The position numbers were made by a program, and so were the translations under genes. Under the pieces are notes generated by a model that worked only from the letters and a program-made list of their open reading frames with translations, made no database searches and was not told where the DNA came from. From Ignavibacteria bacterium (GTDB lineage: Bacteria > Bacteroidota > Ignavibacteria > Ignavibacteriales > Ignavibacteriaceae), in assembly GCA_017302895.1 (NCBI GenBank), contig JAFLBV010000001.1, positions 372,001 through 436,000 on the forward strand: a stretch of DNA of 64,000 bases. Direction: 5' to 3'. Below, piece by piece: positions 44,958 to 54,616 of this stretch. The first letter of the stretch is position 1; the number at the start of each line of letters is the position of its first letter.

Positions 44958-45809
44958 TTAAACTGCCAGTTCCATAACAAGGCTGATCCATTCGTTCTCG
45001 CCTGTTTTTTCGACCATTCTGTAACCGAGAGCTTCGTAAAAAGGAAGAATAATCTCTTCATCAGTCATCAGGAGACCTGAAAGGATCAGGGTTCCACCCG
45101 GTTTTTGTCTTTTCCGCAATTCCTCGGCGATCATCAAAAGAACATCTCTCTGAATATTCGCAAGAATCAGATCAAAATTGTTCTCGGAAATGTCGCTGGT
45201 TTCACAGATTCTGATTTCAACCTGCTCTTCAACATTATTCAACTTTACATTTTCAATACCGTTTTCGAGACACCAGTCATCGTTGTCGAAAGCAATTGCC
45301 ATTTTGCTGCCAAGTTTTACTGCAGCGATTGCAAGTATCGCAGTTCCGGCACCTGCATCGAGAACGAATTCCCTGTTGTGACCGTGTTTTTCGAGGAGAG
45401 AAAGAATCAGTCTTGTTGTTTCGTGCTCTCCTGTTCCAAATGACATTTTCGGATCAATTTCTATCACAATCTCATTTTCGGCAGGGGTATAGTCCACAAA
45501 AGTAGGCTTAATTGCGAAGTGTTTGCCGGCTTTCAGCACTTTTAGATTTTTCTGCCACTCCTCGTTCCAGTTTTTCTGGAGCTCTTTGGTTACGGAAATA
45601 TCAAATTTTTCAACGATATTCGAGGAGAGAAGATCATTCATTCCTGACCTTAACTGATCGATCACGCCGTCGGGCAATTCAGAGAAGAAAAGCCTTGTGG
45701 TGTTGTTTTCGAAATTAATACCGTCTGGATTGAACATCCAAAGAAAGGCTGCATCCTCATCATTCAATGCGGGATCAGAAATGATATCTACTTGATAAAA
45801 ATATTTCAT
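44958..45809 (-). CDS. prmA: Ribosomal protein L11 methyltransferase PrmA
   Basis: A 283-residue SAM methyltransferase that trimethylates lysines of ribosomal protein L11. SAM motif VLDAGAGTAILAIAA, MSFGTGEHETTRL and LANIQRDVLL (motif IV) match PrmA. The N-terminal 100 or so residues are the L11-binding domain. It is a single gene read convergently to the amidohydrolase. Confidence 0.92.
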   Translation of the reverse strand: MKYFYQVDIISDPALNDEDAAFLWMFNPDGINFENNTTRLFFSELPDGVIDQLRSGMNDLLSSNIVEKFDISVTKELQKNWNEEWQKNLKVLKAGKHFAIKPTFVDYTPAENEIVIEIDPKMSFGTGEHETTRLILSLLEKHGHNREFVLDAGAGTAILAIAAVKLGSKMAIAFDNDDWCLENGIENVKLNNVEEQVEIRICETSDISENNFDLILANIQRDVLLMIAEELRKRQKPGGTLILSGLLMTDEEIILPFYEALGYRMVEKTGENEWISLVMELAV

Positions 45810-45917
45810 AATTGTAAAAAGTGCTTGTTAGTTAAGGAATAAATATAGAGATTTAGATACTGATAATTATTTATTTTTAAATGAAAATATTTCATAATAT
45901 GTAGAAACGAAGACACT

Positions 45918-48900
45918 ATGGAGAATAATCTACACTATTATCGGGAAAAAAGACAATTTGTGCCGGCTAAAATACTATTTTTATTGATACTTTTAACGGG
46001 AGTATCATTAGTCCACGCACAAAGAGGAAAGCTGTCAGGCGAAATTAAAGATGCACAGACGGGCGACAGGCTTCCCGGAGTGGCTGTCAGGATTGACGGA
46101 ACCACTCTTGGTGGCGTATCAGACCTGAACGGGAAATTTTTCGTTCTGAATATTCCGGCAGGCAAGTACACAGTTACTGCCAGTTATGTCGGATATGCAA
46201 AGTACATTGTCTCCAATGTTGATATCAATGTTGACCGAACCACCGAACTTGATATCAAGCTCAAACAATCCACAATGGAAATGGATGAAGTGATCGTCGT
46301 CGCTGAAAAGCCGAAGATCATAAAAGATCAAACCTCCTCCTCATCAACAATCGACGACGAACAAATCTCTGCTGCCCCAATCGAAGGATTAAGGGGTATC
46401 CTTGACCTTACCGCCGGTTTCCAGAAAAATGAAAAAGGAACCTACTCGGTTAGAGGTTCCGGTTCATATGAGGTGAATTACCAGATCAACGGAGTGGATC
46501 AGATAAATTCAACTACAACATCACCCGGGTCATTCGGTGTTGAAAAAGCCAATAACTCGTGGAAATATGATGTTAATCCTATCGGAGTTCAACAGATGCA
46601 GTTGATATCAGGTGGATTTTCGGCTGAATATGGTAATGCTCAGGCCGGTGTAGTGAAAGTTGTTCTCAAAGAAGGTTCCCCGCGGCTCTCAGGCGAGGTA
46701 AGGGTTGAATACAGACCACCGGGACAATACCATTTCGGAAAATATATCTATGATCCTTCGACTTATGAGTGGCAGAGATGGGGTAATATTGACCGATGGA
46801 TGGCATACAAAGACTCGGCATTTTTCCTTCAGGATCTCGGGATTACCTCCGAAGGCAGATACAAATGGCTTTATGACAAAGTTAAAAACGGTACAGCCAC
46901 CCCTGATCAGGTTGCCGCATGGAATGATGTTTTGAATCGTGAGATTAACTGGGCTTTTAATACCTGGTTGAATAACCACATGCCCGGAGATAACAATCCT
47001 CTTGGAGTTTATGACTACAGGGAACGCGGATATGCAAGAGTGATGGTTGGTTTTGGCGGTCCGTTGGGGAAAAATCCTGACAAACTGAAGTTCTTTTTCT
47101 CGGGTGAGTATAAAAAGAATCCGACAAGACTGCCGACCGCTGAGAAAGATCAGATTTTTCAGAATTATATCCTGAATCTAACTTGGACACCACTTTCCGC
47201 TCATAAATTTAAATTGATGCTCGGATATCAGAATTACCGTGGTGGTATTTGGTCAGGTTCCGATGATATTAGATGGTCGGGTCTGGCTTTTTCACCCCCT
47301 TCCACCTCTTACAAATATTATGTTTTGATCGACCCGATCAGGACAGAACAGACTGTAACTCAAAGTCTGAATTATGTTTACACAATTGATGCAAAGTCGT
47401 TCTTTGAAGCTACTCTTACACACATGAGCGAAAAGTATGAGCTGCCCTATGAATATCTGACAAGTTATTCGCAGGAGAGAGACAGATTGGACAGTTTGTA
47501 TGACAAGCAGGGAAATCTGCTTAAAGCCGGAGCCTGGTGGGATACCCAATATTTCAGAGCTCCCGATGCATTCAGTACACTGTATTATCAGGATACGAGG
47601 ACAGAATATATTGCAGCTAATCTCGACTTTACAAGCCAGATAAACCAGGGAAATCTCTTAAAAGCCGGATTAAGATTCTATTACTGGGATCTCTACAATA
47701 ATGGGGTAAATTCGCGCTTTAAAGCAAATGCCCTTGTAGCTACGACAGGTGTTGCAGAATATTACACTGCAAAACCATACAACATCGCCTTCTACATTCA
47801 GGATAAAATGGAATATGAAGGAATGATAGCCAATATCGGTGTGAGGGCAGAGGCTTACAATTTTGGTGCCAATGTGCCGGTTGATCCTTTCAATATCGTA
47901 TATATTGGAACTGAAGGACCTGAAAACGGTAACCTTAACACTGAAAAATCAAAAACTTATTTCATGTTGCTGCCGCGCGTCGGACTTTCATTCCCGATTG
48001 GGGAGAACACAGCGTTCAGACTTCAATACGGTCATTTTACTTCCATGCCTACTTTTAGTCAGGCCCTTTCGAATCGTGGCAATAAAGGCATAACCGGATA
48101 TGGTAATGCAAATCTTGAGCCCAAAAAGACCATTCAATATGAATTTGGTCTTCAACAGGTGATAGATGATGACAACCGAATCGACATGGCACTCTATTAC
48201 AATGACAGAGTGACTCAAATCGGACTTCTCCGGTATGCAGCCTTTACAGGGACAGTGTTGAACAGTCCTTCAGCTTACACTTCAGACAATACTCCATTGT
48301 TCAACTACACAACATTCTCGAATAATGCCTTCGGAGCCACACTGGGTTTCGAGATTTCGCTCGAGAAAGTGAATGCAAGAAACTGGATGTACAGGCTGAC
48401 TTACAGTATTTCACAGACATCAGAAGGAAACTACGGTCCTCAGGTAATATACCCTGTTACATCTGCTGCAGGTGAATCGAGAGACTATACCGGTGAGTTT
48501 ATATCAGGCAACGACAGAACCCATAATTTCAGAGCATTACTTCAGTATAATTGGGGTACCGGAGAGGGACCTGAACTGTTTGGTGTAAATCTGCTCGAAA
48601 ACTCAAGCATAAGTTTCACTTATTCTGTTCAGTCGGGCACACCGTTCACTTATCGTACTTCTTTCGACCTGAAGGATGTAGTGAATAACAGAAGGTATCC
48701 GCTTGAATCGATGTTTGATCTTAATTTCACAAAGAATGTGGTGCTCGAGGGAGGTTACAGATTCGTAATCGGACTTAGAGTCATGAACCTGTTCGAGAAC
48801 AAGTGGCTTACACCTGTATCAGGAAATGATCTTATCAACTGGGTTGACTACGGAACTACGATTGATCAGCCGGGTAATGATCCCTACAGGATTAGCTATA

Positions 48901-48971
48901 TTTCATCATTCTATAAAGCTTACAGAAATGTTCCAAGACAGGTGTATCTGACACTTGGATTTGGATTCTAA
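45918..48971 (+). CDS. TonB-dependent outer-membrane receptor with carboxypeptidase-regulatory-like domain
   Basis: A 1017-residue outer-membrane transporter. A signal peptide (about 17-35, ending VHAQ) is followed by a CarbopepD_reg/DUF4480-type beta-sandwich (about 37-120), a plug domain from about 130 (DQTSSSSTIDDEQIS, then YSVRGSGSYEVNYQINGVDQ), and a beta-barrel to the end with terminal aromatic GFGF. No SusD partner is adjacent. It opens a seven-gene surface locus with a PorV/PorQ-like protein and two glycosyl-hydrolase-like proteins, so it may import a glycan fragment. The substrate is not predictable. Confidence 0.92.
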   Translation: MENNLHYYREKRQFVPAKILFLLILLTGVSLVHAQRGKLSGEIKDAQTGDRLPGVAVRIDGTTLGGVSDLNGKFFVLNIPAGKYTVTASYVGYAKYIVSNVDINVDRTTELDIKLKQSTMEMDEVIVVAEKPKIIKDQTSSSSTIDDEQISAAPIEGLRGILDLTAGFQKNEKGTYSVRGSGSYEVNYQINGVDQINSTTTSPGSFGVEKANNSWKYDVNPIGVQQMQLISGGFSAEYGNAQAGVVKVVLKEGSPRLSGEVRVEYRPPGQYHFGKYIYDPSTYEWQRWGNIDRWMAYKDSAFFLQDLGITSEGRYKWLYDKVKNGTATPDQVAAWNDVLNREINWAFNTWLNNHMPGDNNPLGVYDYRERGYARVMVGFGGPLGKNPDKLKFFFSGEYKKNPTRLPTAEKDQIFQNYILNLTWTPLSAHKFKLMLGYQNYRGGIWSGSDDIRWSGLAFSPPSTSYKYYVLIDPIRTEQTVTQSLNYVYTIDAKSFFEATLTHMSEKYELPYEYLTSYSQERDRLDSLYDKQGNLLKAGAWWDTQYFRAPDAFSTLYYQDTRTEYIAANLDFTSQINQGNLLKAGLRFYYWDLYNNGVNSRFKANALVATTGVAEYYTAKPYNIAFYIQDKMEYEGMIANIGVRAEAYNFGANVPVDPFNIVYIGTEGPENGNLNTEKSKTYFMLLPRVGLSFPIGENTAFRLQYGHFTSMPTFSQALSNRGNKGITGYGNANLEPKKTIQYEFGLQQVIDDDNRIDMALYYNDRVTQIGLLRYAAFTGTVLNSPSAYTSDNTPLFNYTTFSNNAFGATLGFEISLEKVNARNWMYRLTYSISQTSEGNYGPQVIYPVTSAAGESRDYTGEFISGNDRTHNFRALLQYNWGTGEGPELFGVNLLENSSISFTYSVQSGTPFTYRTSFDLKDVVNNRRYPLESMFDLNFTKNVVLEGGYRFVIGLRVMNLFENKWLTPVSGNDLINWVDYGTTIDQPGNDPYRISYISSFYKAYRNVPRQVYLTLGFGF

Positions 48972-48993
48972 CCATAAAGGCAGTGAAATAAAG

Positions 48994-51030
48994 ATGAAGA
49001 ACATAAAGATTAAATTAACAGTATTTCTTTTAATTGCGACCACCGGTTTGATGGCACAAGTGGAATCTCCACTTCTCATTTTCAACCGTGGATCCCTTTG
49101 GCATTCACTTTCTCCGTCAAAATCGGGTCCTGCTTACAATAACTGGGCACCCACGGGACCCACTCTCGATTGGCCTGGATTCGATGCTTCGTGGATTGGT
49201 GAAAACATTGGCGGTACCGCGAGTCATATGGCTACAGGTGGCTTTTGGATTGGTGCCAAAAATAAAAAAGACTCGGTGATTACAGTTGAAGACTGGGCAA
49301 TTTACGGCTCGACAGTCTCTACAGAACAGTCGTCAAAATACACTCTGAAAACCCACAGGAAGCTCTTTCCAAATGGTGAAAACTACTGGCTTCAGGCAAA
49401 TCCGCTTGTTGGTGAGGAAGTGATAGAGTCGGTGTGGGAATACAACCCCAATTATTACACTCCAAGTCAGGAAGACGAACTTCAGTTGCCAATGAGAGTG
49501 GTAAGGCGCGCTCATCAGTGGAGTGGCTCGAAGAGAGATGAAAATTATATTTTATACGAATATTATTTTATCAACATTTCTGATGAAATAAAAGCGGCAT
49601 ACCCGCAAAAGAAGGTCTCTGATACACTTTATGGAGTTCAGATGCTTCTTACCTACGCGATGCAGGCAAATTCCCGTTCATGGCGAGTCTTGTTCCCCCA
49701 AGAGACAAATGGCGCGAGGAATACCAAAGTTGTGTATGATCGCGTAAACAAGATGTTTCAGGCTGAGAACGCCAATTATGGCTTTACGAATTCACTTGGC
49801 AGGGTTGTAAACGGAAACCCACAGGGAGAGTGGCTCGCCCCAGGTTATGCAGGAGTAAAGCTAATCTACTCTTCTCCTGATTCATCAGGAATTGCAACCA
49901 GAGTTGATGAAACGAAAGTTGGCTGGTCACAAGGAGAGGCGACGCTTGATCTAAGCGGTCCCTTCAACGGTGTATCCGGATTCAATGAAGTAAAGTATCA
50001 GGTTCTTAAGTATCCGACAAATGCATTCCGGTTTGTTCAGTTTCCCAGAAATCTTACTGATACAACATTCATCAATAATGCAAGAAAATGGTCATTGATG
50101 TCTTTGGGTCCGTGGACAATGAAGCCAAAAGATACGATTAAAATTGTTTTGGCAGAAATCGTAGCGGGAATGGATTATTCCTATGCACTTGACAAGTCGA
50201 TTTCCCCGAGCCTTATCTTCAATTTGAGCTACACCCAGAATTTTATTCCGGCGATGAGAAGGGCACAGTTGACCTATGAAAACAAGTTCAACCATCCCGA
50301 TCCACCGGCAGCACCAAAATTCAATGTCAATTTTTACTCTGGAGCAGACCGTAAAGTGGCCAATGTGGTGACATGGGAAAACAGTTCTGAATCACTCCCT
50401 GATCCCGATGACGGACTCTTTGATCTCGCCGGGTACCGGATTTACAGATCGGACTTTCTGCCAATGGGTCCCTGGACACAGATCGCAGACATTAAAAAAG
50501 GTGATCCCGGCTACATTTCGGGCACTAAATACACATTTGTCGATTCAACGGTACAGATCGGTACAGGTTATTATTACTCAATTACAGCCTACGATACAGG
50601 AAAAGTGAACTGGGCGATAAATCCGACTCAGAGATTTCCCGAAACAGGAAATACGGTAAGAGTTCCCGCAATGGAATCGTCACTCTTTGCCAACAGGACA
50701 ACCAGACCGTTCCTTGCCACACTTCCTGCTCCCAACAGCGTGAATGAGGTACTTGTAGTGCCCAATCCGTTTGTAATCGGTGAAGGATCAAGCCAGCCCG
50801 GAGAGTCTGATCAGATTCAGTTTGTGAATGTGCCAAATCCATGTACAATCAGAATTTACAGCGTTAGAGGCGATCTGGTAAAAACGATTGCAGTCAGTGA
50901 TGCCAGAGGTGGAATCGTTACATGGAATCAGGTCACAGATTTTGGTCAGTATGTCGAAAGCGGTGTTTATATTTTCCATATCGAATCGCAGTATGGAAAC
51001 TCAACCGGTAAATTCGCAATTATAAGGTGA
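48994..51030 (+). CDS. Exported protein with Fn3-like and T9SS/FlgD-Ig-like C-terminal domains
   Basis: A 678-residue exported protein of unknown function. I start it at the ATG at 48994, which gives a clean signal peptide ending GLMAQ; the frame is open to 48955 inside the receptor gene. The first 430 or so residues have no motif I recognise but are rich in Trp/Tyr/Gly, as in beta-sandwich or surface proteins. A Fn3-like module follows (DLAGYRIYRSDFLPMGPW), and the C-terminus contains VPNPFVIGEG and a FlgD-Ig-like fold resembling a T9SS sorting domain. It lies between the TonB receptor and PorV-like genes and may be the receptor's surface partner. Confidence 0.72.
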   Translation: MKNIKIKLTVFLLIATTGLMAQVESPLLIFNRGSLWHSLSPSKSGPAYNNWAPTGPTLDWPGFDASWIGENIGGTASHMATGGFWIGAKNKKDSVITVEDWAIYGSTVSTEQSSKYTLKTHRKLFPNGENYWLQANPLVGEEVIESVWEYNPNYYTPSQEDELQLPMRVVRRAHQWSGSKRDENYILYEYYFINISDEIKAAYPQKKVSDTLYGVQMLLTYAMQANSRSWRVLFPQETNGARNTKVVYDRVNKMFQAENANYGFTNSLGRVVNGNPQGEWLAPGYAGVKLIYSSPDSSGIATRVDETKVGWSQGEATLDLSGPFNGVSGFNEVKYQVLKYPTNAFRFVQFPRNLTDTTFINNARKWSLMSLGPWTMKPKDTIKIVLAEIVAGMDYSYALDKSISPSLIFNLSYTQNFIPAMRRAQLTYENKFNHPDPPAAPKFNVNFYSGADRKVANVVTWENSSESLPDPDDGLFDLAGYRIYRSDFLPMGPWTQIADIKKGDPGYISGTKYTFVDSTVQIGTGYYYSITAYDTGKVNWAINPTQRFPETGNTVRVPAMESSLFANRTTRPFLATLPAPNSVNEVLVVPNPFVIGEGSSQPGESDQIQFVNVPNPCTIRIYSVRGDLVKTIAVSDARGGIVTWNQVTDFGQYVESGVYIFHIESQYGNSTGKFAIIR

Positions 51031-51038
51031 GCGCTGAT

Positions 51039-51977
51039 ATGAAAATTAGAACAATAATATTTTTTGTGATGCTCTGCTCGCTTTTGAACTACGGGCAGGA
51101 GTTTAAGAAAACCGCAACTGCCGGATTTGTATTTCTGCAACTGCCGGTAACTGCAAGAAGTGCCTCACTTGGTGAGTCATCTGTTGCACTCGCAGATATG
51201 GGTTCCGGATCCTTCTTTACCAACCCTGCCGGGATGGGATTCAATGAAAAACAGCATTCATTTTCAGCTTCCTACTCCCCATGGATAGCTGATATCAAAC
51301 ACTATGCAGCAGCATATTCCTTAAACACCGATTTTGGTGTGATTGCTCTCGGTGCTCTCGCCGTAGATTATGGCACGATGCCAAAAACCAAGCGGACTGC
51401 AGGACAAAAAGTCTACGAAGTCTTAGGTAATTTCAGTGCCAATGCTCTCGCTGTGGGATTAAGTTATTCCCGGGCTCTTACAGACAAATTCTCGTTTGGC
51501 GTTACGGTAAAATATGTAAGAGAAGGGATTGATGACTATTCAGCAAGCAACATTCTGTTCGATGGAGGAGTGTTATATTACACCGGTCTTTCTTCTCTCA
51601 GGATTGGAGCTTCCATCCAAAATTTTGGCGTCGAAACCAAATATATCAATGATCCTTTCAAGATGCCATCCGTTCTTAAACTCGGGCTGGCAGCAGAACT
51701 TCTTGGTGACATGAAATCAGAATACCGCGTCACCGGAATCGTAGAGGCATTGCATCCTAATGATGGTGATGAAAAAATGAATGCCGGTCTCGAAGTCGGT
51801 TGGAAGAACATGATCTTTTTGCGGGGAGGCTATAAATTCTTCTACGACGAAGAAACATGGAGCTTTGGTGTCGGTCTGACTCCTTCTGCTCAGATTCCGG
51901 TCGGTGTAGATTTTTCATTTGCCGACTATGGACGGCTTGGAAATATTCTCCGTTTTACTCTTAATCTGAATTATTAG
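51039..51977 (+). CDS. PorV/PorQ-family outer-membrane protein
   Basis: A 312-residue beta-barrel of the PorV/PorQ (FadL-like) family. The signal peptide ends about residue 19, and TARSASLGESSVALADMGSGSFFTNPAGM is the family's hallmark segment. In T9SS, PorV carries cargo from the translocon to the sortase; genomes of this group carry several paralogues. The ATG at 51039 has AAGGTGAG eight bases upstream and is preferred over the GTG at 51027. It lies directly after a probable T9SS cargo gene and before two barrel proteins. Confidence 0.87.
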   Translation: MKIRTIIFFVMLCSLLNYGQEFKKTATAGFVFLQLPVTARSASLGESSVALADMGSGSFFTNPAGMGFNEKQHSFSASYSPWIADIKHYAAAYSLNTDFGVIALGALAVDYGTMPKTKRTAGQKVYEVLGNFSANALAVGLSYSRALTDKFSFGVTVKYVREGIDDYSASNILFDGGVLYYTGLSSLRIGASIQNFGVETKYINDPFKMPSVLKLGLAAELLGDMKSEYRVTGIVEALHPNDGDEKMNAGLEVGWKNMIFLRGGYKFFYDEETWSFGVGLTPSAQIPVGVDFSFADYGRLGNILRFTLNLNY

Positions 51978-51987
51978 GGAGGAGAAA

Positions 51988-52707
51988 ATGAAATCAAGAA
52001 TTTTACTTTTGTGCATTTTTTCACTGATTATATCACCGGCACTTTTTGCCCAGTTAACTACTATAGAGACCACCGGATCATTCTCGACGGCGGGTTCCCT
52101 TAAAAATGCCGTTACGAAGGCAAATGGTTTTGGAGGCGGAATAAAAGTGAATTTTAAGACATTTGATAACTTTTATATCTCTCTGTCTGCCGGTTATCAG
52201 TCATTTTCAATCGATCAGGACTCAGCATTGACACAATGGAAGTGGTATTTTTGGGATAACAGGTACTACGGAAGCATACGGGCTGATCTCACCGACACCG
52301 CAAAGTATCAGTTGGTCATTACTCCAAACCAGGGCATCAGCAGCATTCCTGTTTCTGTGCTTGTTGGATATGAAACAAAGCTGGGTGATTTAAAAATAAA
52401 ACCATATGCGGGAGCTGGTATCTTTTTCTTTACCCGCTGGTTTTATGTTGTGGAAGACTGGACCAAGAAATTGACTAAACTTAATTCAACTTTCAATTAC
52501 AATTACCGGAACTTTGCTCCATCCAAGCAGGGTAATCCGATAATGTTGCACGGAGGAATTTCCCTGGAATATCCATTGATCGATTTTGTGAATCTGACGG
52601 GTGAGTTTAATTACACTCATTTTGTGGAGACTGACGGGATGGGTTATTCGGAACTTCCTTTCGGAAACAGCTTAAACTTTAAATTCGGTTTATCATTCAG
52701 TTATTGA
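51988..52707 (+). CDS. Outer-membrane beta-barrel protein
   Basis: A 239-residue exported protein. The signal peptide ends LFAQ at about 23, and the rest alternates polar and aromatic residues in strand-like stretches, ending SFSY with the terminal aromatic typical of outer-membrane barrels. No specific family is recognisable. It lies 10 bp after the PorV-like gene and 7 bp before a second small barrel gene. It may be a structural partner of the locus. Confidence 0.7.
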   Translation: MKSRILLLCIFSLIISPALFAQLTTIETTGSFSTAGSLKNAVTKANGFGGGIKVNFKTFDNFYISLSAGYQSFSIDQDSALTQWKWYFWDNRYYGSIRADLTDTAKYQLVITPNQGISSIPVSVLVGYETKLGDLKIKPYAGAGIFFFTRWFYVVEDWTKKLTKLNSTFNYNYRNFAPSKQGNPIMLHGGISLEYPLIDFVNLTGEFNYTHFVETDGMGYSELPFGNSLNFKFGLSFSY

Positions 52708-52714
52708 TCAGATT

Positions 52715-53410
52715 ATGAAAAAGATATTTACAATACTATTACTGTTGTCAACAGGATTGCTCGCACAGGGCAAATATTTCGCGGGTGCCGGTTACTCCTA
52801 CCTTACTCCGGTTGGTGAGTTGAAGAACCGGTTTAGTCCGGGTTATGGAGCCTCGGTGTTCTTCGGCAAGGATATGTCTGCTAAATGGACTTTAAGCGGA
52901 AAACTTGAGTACCTCGTCTTCGATAAAATAAACGAAGATAAAATGAACATCAAACGGGAATACCTGATTGGAACTCAAAATAAATCATTCTCTTACCCGA
53001 TAAAGTCCCTGAAGATGGATCTTAAAGCCTATGGAGCTTCTTTTCAGGCTGACTACCATATTTTTCGAGATACATGGTATGATGTTAAATTGAATCTTGG
53101 TTTTGGCATCTACAAATGGAATTTCAGCAGAGGAAGTTACTCAGATTCACTTTTTGCTCCTGATACAGCGGGCGTCAGCAAATTGCAGGAAGCTCTTCAG
53201 GTCCCGACTCTCGATCAGGATGACTGGAGCGGAACATTCAATGTTGGAGCGGAATTTGGTGTGCAGATTGTTGATCCGTTGTGGTTTTCAATCTCTGCGG
53301 GTTATAAAAACATTCTTGGCGAGTTGTGGTCAACATTAAAACTCGATTTTGAGAATGTAGCTTCAATGCAGATGATCGACATAAAAGCCACGCTAAGAGC
53401 GAGGTTTTAG
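52715..53410 (+). CDS. Outer-membrane beta-barrel protein
   Basis: A 231-residue exported protein with a signal peptide (ending LLAQ at about 18). GKYFAGAGYSYLTPVGELKNRF starts a predicted barrel of eight or so strands ending in ARF, with the usual C-terminal Phe. It resembles the OmpA/OmpW-sized barrels of Bacteroidota. Its stop codon shares a base with the GTG start of the following lipoprotein gene, so the two are translationally coupled. Confidence 0.72.
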   Translation: MKKIFTILLLLSTGLLAQGKYFAGAGYSYLTPVGELKNRFSPGYGASVFFGKDMSAKWTLSGKLEYLVFDKINEDKMNIKREYLIGTQNKSFSYPIKSLKMDLKAYGASFQADYHIFRDTWYDVKLNLGFGIYKWNFSRGSYSDSLFAPDTAGVSKLQEALQVPTLDQDDWSGTFNVGAEFGVQIVDPLWFSISAGYKNILGELWSTLKLDFENVASMQMIDIKATLRARF

Positions 53411-54612
53411 TGGTTCGGGTAATATTTCGTTTGTCTCTTGGACTGTTCTTCGCTTTGCTAATCCAGGGTTGCAGCTCGTACTCCGACACCTCACACGGTA
53501 GTGGAGGAAGTGGTGGCGCACCACCTCCACCCGCCACGGAGCGAACGGGGGTTCCGGCAGTCAGGGGAGTCTGGTTGACCAATGTGGACAGCAAGGTTCT
53601 TAATTCACGGGAAGGAATAAAAGAGGCGGTAACTCTTTGCAAAAAGCTCGGTATAAACACAATTTTTTCCGTTGTTTGGAACAAAGGATTCACTCTCTAC
53701 CCGAGTAAGGTAATGAAGAATACTTTCGGCATCGAAATTGACACTGCACTAACCGGAAGGGACCCTTTAAAGGAACTCATTGAAGAAGCTCATGCACAAA
53801 ATATAAAGGTTTTTGCCTGGTTTGAGTTTGGATTTGCCTCCTCTTTCAAGCTCGGTGGTGGCCATCTTCTACAGGCTAAGCCTGAGTGGGCATCGAAGGA
53901 CAGAAAAGGTAACCTTACAACGAAAAACGGTTTCGAATGGATGAACGGATTCCATCCCGATGTCCAGAGTTTTATGCTGTCTCTGATAGCCGAAGTGGTT
54001 ACAAACTACGAAGTGGACGGGATCCAGGGAGATGACAGACTGCCCGCAATGCCAAGTGAAGCAGGATACGACACTTACACGACTAATCTCTACAAACAAC
54101 AAAATAATGGAGCCTTACCACCCGAGGATTCGAAAAATGAGAAATGGGTTCAGTGGCGTGCTAATATCCTGACAGAATTTGGAGGGAAAATATTCAAAAC
54201 TGTGAAAGCGATCAATCCAAAATGTATTGTTTCAATGTCTCCGAGTATCTACCCTTGGAGCAAAGAGGAATATCTTCAGGACTGGCCCGAATGGGTTCGA
54301 AGAGGATATGTTGAGCTCCTCTGTCCACAGGTTTACAGATATAAAATTGAAGAATATTCAAGTACCCTTTCTGAGGCATTCTTGACATGGCTTCCAAAAG
54401 GATATGAAAATATTTTCTTCCCCGGAGTTCTCATCAAGGTTGGAGGTTATCAACCGACGGATGAACTTTTTGTTCAAATGATCGAGGAGAACAGAAAACT
54501 CGGAATCCAGGGAGAGGTCTTTTTCTTCTATGAAGGTATCAAAAAGTACTCCGATTTATTGAAAAATGAGATTTACACTGACAGAGTCGATTTTCCGAAA
54601 TTATTAAAGTGA
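53410..54612 (+). CDS. GHL10-family glycosyl-hydrolase-like lipoprotein
   Basis: A 400-residue lipoprotein (lipobox Cys C21, LIQGC) of the glycosyl-hydrolase-like 10 group (PF02638), a TIM barrel. RGVWLTNVDSKV, WNKGFTLYPS, WFEFGF and VDGIQGDDRLP (D208-D209, the likely catalytic area) are typical. E. coli DigH (YddW), of this group, cleaves denuded peptidoglycan strands, so a glycan-strand substrate is plausible. A Gly/Ser/Pro-rich linker (about 28-42) follows the lipid anchor. The start is a GTG overlapping the previous stop. A close paralogue follows 4 bp later. Confidence 0.87.
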   Translation: MVRVIFRLSLGLFFALLIQGCSSYSDTSHGSGGSGGAPPPPATERTGVPAVRGVWLTNVDSKVLNSREGIKEAVTLCKKLGINTIFSVVWNKGFTLYPSKVMKNTFGIEIDTALTGRDPLKELIEEAHAQNIKVFAWFEFGFASSFKLGGGHLLQAKPEWASKDRKGNLTTKNGFEWMNGFHPDVQSFMLSLIAEVVTNYEVDGIQGDDRLPAMPSEAGYDTYTTNLYKQQNNGALPPEDSKNEKWVQWRANILTEFGGKIFKTVKAINPKCIVSMSPSIYPWSKEEYLQDWPEWVRRGYVELLCPQVYRYKIEEYSSTLSEAFLTWLPKGYENIFFPGVLIKVGGYQPTDELFVQMIEENRKLGIQGEVFFFYEGIKKYSDLLKNEIYTDRVDFPKLLK

Positions 54613-54616
54613 GTTT

